A stretch of DNA of 64,000 bases from JAGOEY01 sp017997515. GTDB lineage: Bacteria; Pseudomonadota; Gammaproteobacteria; Burkholderiales; Burkholderiaceae_C. The notes under the pieces are model-generated. The model worked only from the letters and a program-made list of their open reading frames with translations. It did no database searches and was not told the DNA's origin. The stretch spans positions 248,001 to 312,000 of the forward strand of contig CP111109.1 of assembly GCA_026314275.1 (NCBI GenBank). Direction: 5' to 3'. The translations under genes were made by a program, and so were the position numbers. This document shows, piece after piece, positions 49,949-58,766 of this stretch. How positions within the stretch are numbered: position 1 is the first letter of the stretch; each line of letters begins with the position of its first letter.

Positions 49949-51104
49949 TTAGGGCAACGCTGATCAAGTATCGGCATTGGAGTAATTTCGGGCAGCCCCG
50001 CCCAGTTTGGACGCAGCGCAGGCTGGGGTTGGCGGCCCAGAGGGCCTTGTACAGGCCCTTGAGCCCGTTTTTGGCCCCTACGGGCGCACCTGTGCCATCA
50101 GCCTTTGGCGGCCGAGGAAGATGTTGGCCAGTGCCAGGGCAGTGAACGCCCGCGTGGCATTCTTGTGCAGCCCCACATAGCGCACCTTGCCAAAGCCCCA
50201 CAGCCGCTTGATCACACCAAAGACATGCTCGACGCGGGCACGAATCCTGGATTTGTTGCGGTTCTTTGCACGAGCCACCTCATCAACGAGACCACCAGCG
50301 CGGCGCGTGCGCTGATTGGTGAAGTCTTTGGCGTTTGGAGCTTTACCCGCAATCAACGCCTTCTGACTGGCATAGGCTGAGTCGCCATACACGCGCCGCT
50401 CGTTGCCATGCAGCAGTTGTGGCAGCGGGTGCTTGTCATGCACGTTGGCGGCTGTGACGACGGCGCTGTGCGCCAAGCCGCTTTGGCTGTCCACGCCAAT
50501 GTGCAGCTTCATGCCAAAGTACCACTGCTGGCCCTTCTTGGTCTGGTGCATCTCGGGGTCGCGTGCCTTGCCTGCATTCTTGGTTGAACTGGGCGCGCCG
50601 ATGATGGTGGCATCCACGATGGTGCCGGTATGGACCTTGAAGCCTCGCTGCTGCAACTCCTGCCCCACCTTGGCAAACAGTGCTTCGCCCAGTTTGTGCG
50701 CATTGAGGAGCTTGCGAAACTTCAAGATAGTGGTGGCGTCGGGTACGGGCTCACGGCCCAGGTCGATGCCTGCAAAGCGGCGCAGGTTGGCACTGTCGTA
50801 CAGGGCTTCTTCACAAGCCAGATCGGCCAGGTTGAACCAATGCTGAATGAAGTGGATACGCAGCATGCGTTCCAGACCTATGGGTGGGCGGCCGTTGCCT
50901 GCCTTGGGGTAGTGTGGCTCGATGACCTCGCACAGGCTGGACCAGGGCACGATGGCCTCCATGGTTCTCAAGAACTCGTCGCGCCTGGTGGGCTTGCGGT
51001 AGTTCTCAAAGCTTTGGTCTGCGGCCATGGCGAGGGTTTGCTGCTTCATCGACCTGTAACGCAGCACCACGCAGGTGCGTGTACCTTAATCAGCGTTGCC
51101 TTAG
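49949..51104 (-). mobile_element. IS5-family insertion sequence, copy 2
   Basis: The insertion is 49953-51100 (1148 bp) with ends GGCAACGCTGATCAAG and, inverted, GGCAACGCTGATTAAG. It is flanked by target duplications TTAG (49949-49952 and 51101-51104). It is close kin to the copy at 25819 but differs in sequence and target bases. It separates pgsA from uvrC, entering three bases after the uvrC stop. Confidence 0.92.
50078..51070 (-). CDS. IS5-family transposase
   Basis: A 330-residue DDE transposase, intact, with GTIVDATIIGAPSSTKN, KLHIGVDSQSGLAHSAVVT, YGDSAYASQKALIAGKA and RIRARVEHVFGVIKRLWGF. It is highly similar to the transposase at 25843 but has extra residues (AGGLVDEVARAKNR) and many substitutions, so the two copies are not from one recent event. 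The start may be at 51070 or at the internal ATG 51049. Confidence 0.93.
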   Translation of the reverse strand: MVLRYRSMKQQTLAMAADQSFENYRKPTRRDEFLRTMEAIVPWSSLCEVIEPHYPKAGNGRPPIGLERMLRIHFIQHWFNLADLACEEALYDSANLRRFAGIDLGREPVPDATTILKFRKLLNAHKLGEALFAKVGQELQQRGFKVHTGTIVDATIIGAPSSTKNAGKARDPEMHQTKKGQQWYFGMKLHIGVDSQSGLAHSAVVTAANVHDKHPLPQLLHGNERRVYGDSAYASQKALIAGKAPNAKDFTNQRTRRAGGLVDEVARAKNRNKSRIRARVEHVFGVIKRLWGFGKVRYVGLHKNATRAFTALALANIFLGRQRLMAQVRP

Positions 51105-51107
51105 CGT

Positions 51108-53060
51108 TCAGCGCAAGGCTCGGTAGATTTCATCTGCCAAATCCCGCGATATGCCCTCCACCGTGGCCAAGTCCTCCGCACTCGCCGCCGCCACACCCCG
51201 CACCCCACCAAACCGCTGCAGCAGGCGTGCCCGTTTTTTCGGCCCCACGCCCGGGATGTCCTCAATGCTGCTGCCACCCACCCGCACCTTGGCGCGCTGG
51301 GCGCGCATGCCGGTGATGGCGAAGCGGTGCGCCTCGTCGCGGATCTGCGCCACCAGCATCAGGGCGGCCGAGTCGTAGCCCAAATAAACCTTCTCGCGGC
51401 CATCGGCAAACACCAGCTCTTCCAGGCCGACCTTGCGGCCCTCACCCTTCTCCACACCCACAATCAGCGACAGATTCAGCCCCAGCGCCTCAAACACCTC
51501 ACGCGCCATCGCCACCTGGCCTTTGCCGCCATCGACCAGCACCAGGTCGGGCATGTGCGGGCGGCCCCGGGCCACCTCGCCGGGCAACGCGGCCTCACCG
51601 CTGGCGCGGGTGGCCTCCGCAATCTTGCTGTAGCGGCGCGTCAGCACCTGGCGCATGGCGGCATAGTCGTCGCCGCCGGTGATGCCTTCGATGTTGTAGC
51701 GGCGGTACTCGCTGTTTTGCATCTTGTGGTGCTGGAACACCACACACGAGGCCTGGGTGGCCTCACCCGCTGTGTGGGAGATGTCAAAACACTCGATGCG
51801 CAGCGTATCCAGATCGTCCGACGCCATGTCCAGCGCTTCGGCCAATGCGCGTGTGCGGGCTTGTTGTGAGCCTTCTTCGGCCAGCAGCCGCGCCAGTTGC
51901 AAGGCCGCATTGGTCTGCGCCATCTCCAACCACACCCGCCGCTGTTCACGCGGGTTGTGCACCGCCGTCACCCGGATGCCACTTTGCTCGGACAAGGCTT
52001 CGGTCAGTCCCTTGTCCACCGGGGCGCTGGTGATGAGTGCGGGCGGCACAGGGATGTCGATGTAGTGCTGCGCCATAAAAGCCTCCAGCACCTGCACTTC
52101 TACGTGCTGCGGCTGCTTGGCTGCCTCACCTTCCACCCCCGCCATCACGGCCGCGTCTTCCACATGCACCGGAAAGTACGCCCTGTCGCCCAAATGCCGC
52201 CCACCACGCACCATGGCCAGGTTCACACACGCGCGCCCGCCTTGCACTTTGACGGCCAGGATGTCCACGTCCTTGTCGGACAGTGTGTCCACCGACTGTT
52301 TGTGCAGCACGCTGGACAGCGCCGACATCTGGTTGCGCAGCTCGGTGGCTTGTTCAAATTCGAGCTTCTCGGCATGCGCCACCATACGTGCGCCCAATGC
52401 GTCCAGCACCTCTTGTGTCTCGCCGCGCAAAAACTGCTGCGCACTGGCCACGTCCTGCCCATACGCCTCGGCGCTGATCAGGTCCACGCAGGGGCCGGTG
52501 CAGCGCTTGATCTGGTACAGCAGGCAGGGCCGCGTGCGATTGTTGAACACCGTGTCCTCACAGGTGCGCAGGCGGAACACCTTTTGCAGCAGCAAGATGG
52601 TTTCCTTCACCCCCCAGGCATTGGGAAACGGCCCGAAGTAGTGGTGGCGCTTTTCCGCCGCGCCCCGGTAGTACGCCATACGCGGAAACACCTGCGCGCC
52701 CGGCACCCCCGGGCCGGGTGTGCGGCTGCCGGTGATCTTGAGGTAGGGGTAACTCTTGTCATCCCGGAACAGGATGTTGTACTTCGGGTGCTGCGTCTTG
52801 ATGAGGTTGTTTTCCAGCAGCAGCGCCTCGGCCTCGGAGCGCACCACCGTGGTCTCCATCCGCACGATCTTGCTGACCATGTGGCCAATACGCGTGCCGC
52901 CATGGGTCTTCTGGAAGTAGTTCGCCACCCGCTTCTTGAGGTTGCGCGCCTTGCCCACATACAGCAACTGGCCGTCCGCATCAAAGTAGCGGTACACCCC
53001 CGGCAACGAGGGTAAGGCCGCCACTTCACTCAATAACTGTTCGGAATGCACATCTGACAT
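51108..53060 (-). CDS. uvrC: Excinuclease ABC subunit C
   Basis: Dual-incision nuclease of nucleotide excision repair. 650 residues with the GIY-YIG domain (LPGVYRYFDADGQLLYVGKA), cysteine region CLLYQIKRCTGPC, UVR motif, RNase H-like nuclease domain (LVLVDGGKGQVAMAREVFEA; GVEKGEGRKVGLEELVF) and C-terminal helix-hairpin-helix (IEDIPGVGPKKRARLLQRFG). All key regions are present. IS5 copy 2 sits right behind the stop and probably interferes with cotranscription of pgsA. Confidence 0.96.
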   Translation of the reverse strand: MSDVHSEQLLSEVAALPSLPGVYRYFDADGQLLYVGKARNLKKRVANYFQKTHGGTRIGHMVSKIVRMETTVVRSEAEALLLENNLIKTQHPKYNILFRDDKSYPYLKITGSRTPGPGVPGAQVFPRMAYYRGAAEKRHHYFGPFPNAWGVKETILLLQKVFRLRTCEDTVFNNRTRPCLLYQIKRCTGPCVDLISAEAYGQDVASAQQFLRGETQEVLDALGARMVAHAEKLEFEQATELRNQMSALSSVLHKQSVDTLSDKDVDILAVKVQGGRACVNLAMVRGGRHLGDRAYFPVHVEDAAVMAGVEGEAAKQPQHVEVQVLEAFMAQHYIDIPVPPALITSAPVDKGLTEALSEQSGIRVTAVHNPREQRRVWLEMAQTNAALQLARLLAEEGSQQARTRALAEALDMASDDLDTLRIECFDISHTAGEATQASCVVFQHHKMQNSEYRRYNIEGITGGDDYAAMRQVLTRRYSKIAEATRASGEAALPGEVARGRPHMPDLVLVDGGKGQVAMAREVFEALGLNLSLIVGVEKGEGRKVGLEELVFADGREKVYLGYDSAALMLVAQIRDEAHRFAITGMRAQRAKVRVGGSSIEDIPGVGPKKRARLLQRFGGVRGVAAASAEDLATVEGISRDLADEIYRALR

Positions 53061-53110
53061 GGGCTGTATTGTGGCGTGCTGCCTGCCCAGCGGGCCGCAG
53101 CACGTAAAAC

Positions 53111-53164
53111 TACACTTTTGATAGCACCCTGCGCACGCCCTGTGTGCGCTAGAGGCCTAAAACA
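53111..53164 (+). repeat. Palindromic repeat, copy 6 (intergenic)
   Basis: ACTTTTGATAGCACCCTGCGC, spacer, GTGCGCTAGAGGCCTAAAAC. This is the only copy outside a gene, between uvrC and the Bug gene. Confidence 0.8.
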
Positions 53165-53211
53165 CCACTAAACCTCGATACATGTCAGCGCAAAGTGCGA
53201 AGCACAAGCGC

Positions 53212-53319
53212 CCTTCAGCAGACACCGTGGAACGGGCTTTGCCCGGCCACTGGTGTCGCCCCCTGCAAGGGGGTTGGCGTGGTGACACGAAGTGCACGCA
53301 GCCTGGGGGTGTTCAACAA
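53212..53319 (-). repeat. 3'-gene-end repeat, copy 4 (after the Bug gene)
   Basis: On the minus strand it starts six to eight bases after the stop with CACCCCCAGGCTGCGTGC. It continues with CCCCCTTGCAGGGGGCGACACC, GGCCGGGCAAAGCCCGTTCC and GGTGTCTGCTG. Confidence 0.8.
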
Positions 53320-54294
53320 TCAGTCCGCCTCGATCTTCGACGCCTTGACCACATCGGCCCAGCTGGCCAAGTCCGCCTTCACACGGTCCGCCATTTGCTG
53401 CGGCCCGAGGTAGTCCGCCGTGGCGCCCTGCTCCTGGGCCTTTTGTTTGAAGGCGGCGCTTTGCACCACGGTGCGCGTGTCTGCGGCCAGCTTGTCGATC
53501 ACGGCCTTGGGTGTGGCGGCGGGTGCGAACAGGCCAAACCAGGACGTGGCATTGACGCCAGGGTAACCCGCCTCGGCGGTGGTGGGCACGTCGGGCAGGC
53601 TGGGCAGGCGCTCCTTGCCGGTCACAGCCAGCACACGCAGCTTGCCGGACTGGATGTGCGGCATAAACGGTGGCGCTGTCCCAAAGGTCAGATCCACCTG
53701 GCCACCCAGCAAATCCTGCAGCGCGGGGCCGGTGCCCTTGTAGGGCACATGCACCATCTTCACACCGCCCTGCTGCTCCAGCATGGCACCCGTCACGTGC
53801 TGCAGCGAGCCGTTGCCGGACGATGCGTAGTTCAGTTTGCCGGGGTTGGCCTTGGCATAGGTGATCAGCTCGGCCAGGGTCTTCACCGGCAGGCCGTCGC
53901 GCACCACGATGATCTGCGGAGCGGAGATCACATTCGCCACGGGCTGAAAGTCGCTCTGACTCCACTGCGCCACCTTGGTCAGGTGGGGAGAAATGACGTG
54001 GTAACCGGAGTACTGCAGGAACAGCGTGTAGCCGTCCGCTTCGGCACGTTTAACGATGCTGGCGGCAATGTTGCCGTTGCCGCCGCCCTTGTTGTCCACC
54101 ACCACCGACTGGCCGATGACTGGCGTGAGGCCCTGGGCCAGCATGCGGGCCGACAAATCTGTCGTGCCACCGGCAGCGGTGGGTACCACCAGCGTGATAT
54201 GTTTGGTGGGGTAAGCGCCTTGCGCCAGGACGGCGAGCGGTGCGCAGGCCACAAGGGCCAGCGCGGTGAGTTTTCTACGGGTCATGGAAGGCAT
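53320..54294 (-). CDS. Tripartite tricarboxylate transporter substrate-binding protein (Bug family)
   Basis: A 324-residue periplasmic solute receptor. Signal peptide MTRRKLTALALVACAPLAVL with cleavage near AQG, then YPTKHITLVVPTAAGGTTDL, VVDNKGGGNGNIAASIVKRA, VPYKGTGPALQDLLGGQVDL, all Bug-type. ATG 54294 has AAGGAGA eight bases upstream. It follows the HMG-CoA lyase-like gene and probably supplies its carboxylate substrate or senses it; no TctA/TctB membrane genes are nearby. Confidence 0.9.
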   Translation of the reverse strand: MPSMTRRKLTALALVACAPLAVLAQGAYPTKHITLVVPTAAGGTTDLSARMLAQGLTPVIGQSVVVDNKGGGNGNIAASIVKRAEADGYTLFLQYSGYHVISPHLTKVAQWSQSDFQPVANVISAPQIIVVRDGLPVKTLAELITYAKANPGKLNYASSGNGSLQHVTGAMLEQQGGVKMVHVPYKGTGPALQDLLGGQVDLTFGTAPPFMPHIQSGKLRVLAVTGKERLPSLPDVPTTAEAGYPGVNATSWFGLFAPAATPKAVIDKLAADTRTVVQSAAFKQKAQEQGATADYLGPQQMADRVKADLASWADVVKASKIEAD

Positions 54295-54348
54295 GGGAAA
54301 GGTCTCCTTTGGTTATGTAGTGGAACGCGAAACTCAAAAATCCGGGGG

Positions 54349-55323
54349 CTACCGTGCCAGTGCGCGTGTACGCACCGCCTCAAAATCTGCGGGCACCGGG
54401 TGCAGGTGCAAGCGCTGGCCCGCCTTGACGATCTGGCTCGGAATGTCATGGCCGATCAGCCCGGGCAGGCGCTCGGCGGCGGCGATGAGTGCGGGCAAAT
54501 CCACCCCCGTGTCAAACCCCATCAGCTGCAGCGCGTGCACGATTTCTTCGCTGCACACGTTGCCGCTGGCCCCCGGCGCGTACGGGCAGCCGCCCAGGCC
54601 ACCGAGCGATGCATCGAAACGGTCGGCCCCAGCATCGATGGCGGCCAGCACATTGGCCAGGCCCATACCCCGCGTGTTGTGGAAATGCAGGGTGAAGTCC
54701 ATGCCAGGCCAACGGGCGCGCGCGGCGGCAGTGGTGTGTGCCACCTGCGACGGGTAGGCCATCCCCGTGGTGTCACACAGCGTGATGCCGCCCACACCCA
54801 GATCAGCAAATCGCTGCACAAGGCCAAACACCTCGGCCTCGGCCACGTCACCCTCCATCGGGCAGCCAAACACACAGGACAGCGACACGTTGACTTCCAC
54901 GTTCGCCGCCTGCGCCATGCCCACCACCTGCGCGAGTGAAGCGAACGACTGCGCGCGTGTCATCCGCAGGTTGGCCAGGTTGTGGGTTTCGCTGGCGGAC
55001 ATGACCAGGTTCAGCTCGTCCGTCTTGGACTCGATGGCGCGCTCTGCCCCGCGCATGTTGGGCACCAGGGCCGTGTAGACCACACCGGGGCGGCGCTCAA
55101 TCTCGCGCATCACAATTTCGGCATCGCGCAGCGCCGGGATGGCCGTGGGCGATGTGAACGAGGTGACCTCGATCTTGGCCAAACCCGCTGCCGACAGCGC
55201 ATTCACCAGCGCAATCTTGTCTTCCGTGGGCACAAAAGCCTGCTCCATCTGCAGGCCGTCGCGGGTGCCGACTTCCTGCATGTAGATACGGCGGCCTGCG
55301 CCGTTCCAGGTGGTGGTTTTCAT
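54349..55323 (-). CDS. Hydroxymethylglutaryl-CoA lyase family protein
   Basis: Cleaves HMG-CoA or a related 3-hydroxyacyl-CoA to acetyl-CoA (or pyruvate) and a keto product. A 324-residue TIM-barrel protein with EVGTRDGLQME (metal and catalytic residues), LHFHNTRGMGLANVLAAID (metal HxH) and the signature FDASLGGLGGCPYAPGASGN with the catalytic Cys. The start ATG overlaps the CoA-transferase stop (ATGA). The order transferase, lyase, receptor suggests an activation-and-cleavage pathway for a branched dicarboxylate. Confidence 0.9.
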   Translation of the reverse strand: MKTTTWNGAGRRIYMQEVGTRDGLQMEQAFVPTEDKIALVNALSAAGLAKIEVTSFTSPTAIPALRDAEIVMREIERRPGVVYTALVPNMRGAERAIESKTDELNLVMSASETHNLANLRMTRAQSFASLAQVVGMAQAANVEVNVSLSCVFGCPMEGDVAEAEVFGLVQRFADLGVGGITLCDTTGMAYPSQVAHTTAAARARWPGMDFTLHFHNTRGMGLANVLAAIDAGADRFDASLGGLGGCPYAPGASGNVCSEEIVHALQLMGFDTGVDLPALIAAAERLPGLIGHDIPSQIVKAGQRLHLHPVPADFEAVRTRALAR

Positions 55324-56525
55324 TGGATCACCCCTTTGCTGCGCAGCAGCGCAATCTGTTCTGGCGTCAGGCCCGCTTCTGCCAGTACCGCGTCGGTGTC
55401 GTCGCCCAGATGTGGCGCACTGCTGCGCACCCGGCCAGGCGTGGCGGACAGTTTGGGCACGATGCCGGGCACTTCCACCTCGTAGCCGTCGCGTGTGGTC
55501 TGCTTCAGCAGCATGTCGCGGGCGCGGTAATGCGGGTCTTCGCTGATGTCTTGGGCGGTGTACACCTTGCCCGCAGGCACACGCGCCGCACCCAGGCCAT
55601 CCAGCACCGCCTGCACCGTGCGGTTGGCCGTCCAGGCACCGATGGCAGCGTCGATCTCCCCCACACGCGCCACACGGCCTGCGTTGTCGGCCAGGTCAGG
55701 CGCGGTGCCCAGGTCGGGGCGGTTAATGGTGTCCATCAGCCGTTTGAAGATGCTGTCGCCATTGCCTGCCACCAGTACCCAGCCGTCGGTGCAGGGGTAG
55801 GCGTTGCTGGGTGCGATGCCCGGCAGCGCACTGCCCGCTGCGTCACGCACGGCACCAAAGGCGCTGTATTCCGGCACCAGGCTTTCCATCACGTTGAACA
55901 CCGCTTCGTGCAGGGCCACGTCAATCACTTGGCCTTGCCCGCCGTTGACCTTGCGGTGGTACAGCGCCGTGAGTACACCAATGGCACCGTGTAACGCGGC
56001 CAGCGTGTCACCAATCGACACCCCCACCCGCACCGGCACCCGGCCCGGCTCACCGGTCAGGTGGCGCAGGCCGCCCATGGCTTCACCGATCACCCCAAAC
56101 CCGGGCAGGTCGCGGTACGGGCCGGTCTGGCCGTAGCCCGAAATACGCAGGATCACCAGGCCCGGGTTGAGCACATGGAGTTCGTCGGGCGACATACCCC
56201 AACCCTCCAGCGTGCCGGGGCGGAAGTTCTCGATCAGCACGTCGGCCTCGGCAATCAGGCGGCGCGCAATGTCCTGCCCCTCGGGCTGGCGCAAATCCAG
56301 CGCCACCGAGCGTTTGTTGCGCGACTGCACCTGCCACCAGACCGACGTGCCTTCCTTGATCATCCGCCAGTTGCGCAGTGGGTCGCCCGCGCCCGGCGCT
56401 TCGATCTTGACCACGTCCGCGCCAAATTCACCCAGCGTCTTGCCGCAGAACGGCCCGGCGATCAACTGGCCCATCTCGATCACCCGCACGCCTTGCAAGG
56501 CTGCGGGGCTTGTCTGTACATCCAT
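55320..56525 (-). CDS. CaiB/BaiF (class III) CoA-transferase
   Basis: Moves CoA between carboxylic acids. A 401-residue protein with GVRVIEMGQLIAGPFCGKTL, EFGADVVKIEAPGAGDPLRN, NKRSVALDLRQPEGQDIARR, ADVLIENFRPGTLEGWG (the region of the catalytic Asp) and GEAMGGLRHLTG. ATG 56525 has GGAG eight bases upstream; the longer open frame to 56714 is not used. First gene of the transferase-lyase-receptor operon, with a divergent LysR regulator 105 bases away. Succinyl-CoA:hydroxymethylglutarate transferase is one plausible role. Confidence 0.9.
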   Translation of the reverse strand: MDVQTSPAALQGVRVIEMGQLIAGPFCGKTLGEFGADVVKIEAPGAGDPLRNWRMIKEGTSVWWQVQSRNKRSVALDLRQPEGQDIARRLIAEADVLIENFRPGTLEGWGMSPDELHVLNPGLVILRISGYGQTGPYRDLPGFGVIGEAMGGLRHLTGEPGRVPVRVGVSIGDTLAALHGAIGVLTALYHRKVNGGQGQVIDVALHEAVFNVMESLVPEYSAFGAVRDAAGSALPGIAPSNAYPCTDGWVLVAGNGDSIFKRLMDTINRPDLGTAPDLADNAGRVARVGEIDAAIGAWTANRTVQAVLDGLGAARVPAGKVYTAQDISEDPHYRARDMLLKQTTRDGYEVEVPGIVPKLSATPGRVRSSAPHLGDDTDAVLAEAGLTPEQIALLRSKGVIQ

Positions 56526-56630
56526 GTCTATGTCTCCTGACTGGGTGGCGATCATCCCAGCACCATTCCCGGTTGCAAAACGCTGATGTGCGAAGCTGCC
56601 ATCGCAATCCAGCATGGCAAGATACGGCCC

Positions 56631-57530
56631 ATGAAACTCGACCCTGTGTCCCTGCGGCTGTTTGTGGCGGTGATGGAAGAAAACACCATCGCCGGTGCGG
56701 CGGCACGTGAACACATTGCACCCTCGGCCGCCAGCCGGCGTTTGTCCGAGCTGGAAGCCGCATTACGCGTGGAGCTGTTCACCCGCAGCAACAAGGGTGT
56801 CGAGCCCAGCGCGGCCGCGTTTGCGCTGCTGCACCTCGCGCGGGGGGTGTTGAACGACATGGACGGCATTGCCACCCAGATGCGCGACTACACCACCGGC
56901 GCACGCGGCCATGTGCGGGTGGTGGCCAACATCTCGGCCATCACCCAGTTCCTGCCCGGTGAGCTGCAGAGTTTCCTGGCGCAGCACCCGCAGGTGGACG
57001 TGCGGCTGCAGGAGCAGATCAGCACCGCCATTGCCCATTCGGTGGCCGAAAACGCGGCCGACATTGGCATCCTGAACGACGGCGTTTATGGTGAAAAAGT
57101 CACCTTGCTTCCCTACCGCAACGACGAACTGGTGCTGGTGGTGCCCACCGGCCATACGCTGGCCCGCCGCAAGACTGTGCGGCTGACCGACGCGCTGGCC
57201 TTTGACTTTGTGGGCATGCACCCGGGCAGCGCCATCAACAACCAACTCACCCGCGCCGCTGCGGAGGCCCAACTGCCGCTGAAGCTGCGTATCCAGGTGA
57301 CCGGCTACGACGCGTTGTGCCTGATGGTCGCCGCAGGACTGGGCGTGGGGGTGATGCCACGTGGCAGTGCGGCGCTTTACAGCGGATCGCTGGCGGTGCG
57401 CACGGTCACGCTGGCCGAGCCCTGGGCGCAACGGCGGCTGGTGCTGTGTGTGCGCTCGTACGAATCGCTGTCCAGCGTCTCGCGCCTGCTGGTGGATCAC
57501 CTGCGCACCTCAGCTGGAGCATCGCAATGA
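56631..57530 (+). CDS. LysR-family regulator
   Basis: A 299-residue factor: SLRLFVAVMEENTIAGAAAR, EHIAPSAASRRLSELEAALR, VELFTRSNKGVEPSAAAF form the winged helix. The effector domain starts GHVRVVANISAITQFLPGEL. It is divergent from the CoA-transferase operon and probably regulates it. Its stop overlaps earP (ATGA), so earP may be read from this promoter as well. Confidence 0.9.
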   Translation: MKLDPVSLRLFVAVMEENTIAGAAAREHIAPSAASRRLSELEAALRVELFTRSNKGVEPSAAAFALLHLARGVLNDMDGIATQMRDYTTGARGHVRVVANISAITQFLPGELQSFLAQHPQVDVRLQEQISTAIAHSVAENAADIGILNDGVYGEKVTLLPYRNDELVLVVPTGHTLARRKTVRLTDALAFDFVGMHPGSAINNQLTRAAAEAQLPLKLRIQVTGYDALCLMVAAGLGVGVMPRGSAALYSGSLAVRTVTLAEPWAQRRLVLCVRSYESLSSVSRLLVDHLRTSAGASQ

Positions 57531-58627
57531 CTACAGGACGCTGGGACATCTTCTGCCAGGTCATCGACAACTTCGGTGACATCGGTGTGTGCTGGCGGCT
57601 GGCGGCCAACCTGGCCGCGCAGGGCCAGCAGGTAAGGCTGTGGGTGGACGACGCGTCCGCGCTGCAATGGATGGCACCTGAGGGCTGCGACGGAGTGGAA
57701 GTCCACCCATGGACGCAGCCGCTGGCGCTGGAGGGCCTGGCACCGTGTGACGTGTTGGTGGAGGCGTTTGGCTGCACAGTTGCTCCTGAATTTATAGCGC
57801 ACTGCGCACAGCAGATAAGCGCGGGGGGCCTAAAACATCCACAACCTGTCTGGATCAACCTCGAATACCTCAGCGCCGAGTCCTACGTGGAGCGCTGCCA
57901 CGCCATGCCCTCCCCCGTGATGCAGGGGCCCGCGACGGGCTGGACCAAATGGTTTTTTTACCCGGGCTTCACACCCGGCACCGGTGGGCTGCTGCGCGAG
58001 CCGGATCTGCTCCAGCGGCAGGCCACATTCCAGCGAGGAGACTGGCTGCAGAGCCAGGGTATTGCCGACACGGGCGCGCGGGCCGTGTCGCTGTTTTGTT
58101 ACGAGCCCGTGGCGCTGGGTGACCTGCTGGCGCAGCTGGACGGCGGCGCAGCGGGCACCCAACTGCTCGTCACACCCGGCCGCGCTGCAGCGGCGGTTCA
58201 AGCCGAAATAGCAAGCCCAAATTGGCTCCAGCGCCCAGTGGACGAGCGCAAGCAGCTATCAATTTCACACCTTCAGCCCACCCCCCAACACGGCTTTGAC
58301 CACCTGCTGTGGGCCAGCGACCTGAACTTTGTGCGCGGTGAGGATTCACTGGTGCGTGCGCTGTGGGCGGGCAAACCGCTGGTCTGGCAGATCTACCCCC
58401 AGGACGACCACGCCCACCACGACAAACTCGAAGCCTTCCTCGACTGGCTGCAAGCACCGCCGTCGCTGCGCCACTTCCACCGTGTCTGGAACGGCATGCA
58501 GCCCGGGCCGCTGCCGCCCATCGACCTGCCCGCATGGCAAGTCTGTTGCAGTGCCGCACGGGTGCGTTTGCTGCAGCAAGACGACCTTGCCACACAACTT
58601 GTCCGGTTCTGCACAGAAAAAAGTTAA
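57527..58627 (+). CDS. earP: EF-P arginine rhamnosyltransferase EarP
   Basis: Transfers rhamnose from dTDP-rhamnose to Arg32 of elongation factor P. 366 residues: WDIFCQVIDNFGDIGVCWRL with the family's catalytic Asp region at the start, later FYPGFTPGTGGLLREPD and LLWASDLNFVRGEDSLVRAL with GKPLVWQIYPQDDHAHHDKL, all EarP hallmarks. Two segments (about 85-105 and 220-245) are palindromic-repeat insertions kept in frame. efp follows 139 bases later, its substrate. Confidence 0.93.
   Translation: MTTGRWDIFCQVIDNFGDIGVCWRLAANLAAQGQQVRLWVDDASALQWMAPEGCDGVEVHPWTQPLALEGLAPCDVLVEAFGCTVAPEFIAHCAQQISAGGLKHPQPVWINLEYLSAESYVERCHAMPSPVMQGPATGWTKWFFYPGFTPGTGGLLREPDLLQRQATFQRGDWLQSQGIADTGARAVSLFCYEPVALGDLLAQLDGGAAGTQLLVTPGRAAAAVQAEIASPNWLQRPVDERKQLSISHLQPTPQHGFDHLLWASDLNFVRGEDSLVRALWAGKPLVWQIYPQDDHAHHDKLEAFLDWLQAPPSLRHFHRVWNGMQPGPLPPIDLPAWQVCCSAARVRLLQQDDLATQLVRFCTEKS
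57781..57838 (+). repeat. Intragenic palindromic repeat, copy 7 (in earP)
   Basis: GCTCCTGAATTTATAGCGCA, CTGCGC, spacer, AAGCGCGGGGGGCCTAAAAC. It keeps the frame of earP. Confidence 0.75.
58205..58267 (-). repeat. Intragenic palindromic repeat, copy 8 (in earP)
   Basis: On the minus strand AAATTGATAGCTGCTTGCGC, spacer, GGGCGCTGGAGCCAATTTGG: the best match to the consensus. It is the second copy in the same gene, in the opposite orientation. Confidence 0.85.
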
Positions 58628-58766
58628 AATCTCAGGCTTTGCGCAAACCGGCGCCGCGATTTCCCCATGCGGCACGGACAGAGGTGAAATCCCCTCATCA
58701 GCGCAACCCGCCGCGAAACATGCGTCAAACCTTGAGGCGTCGAGCGGCTTAACCTTAGCAAACCCT
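58628..58766 (+). promoter_or_regulatory. Upstream region of efp
   Basis: 139 bases between earP and efp with no gene. It should hold the efp leader and ribosome site; I could not place a clear promoter. Confidence 0.3.
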
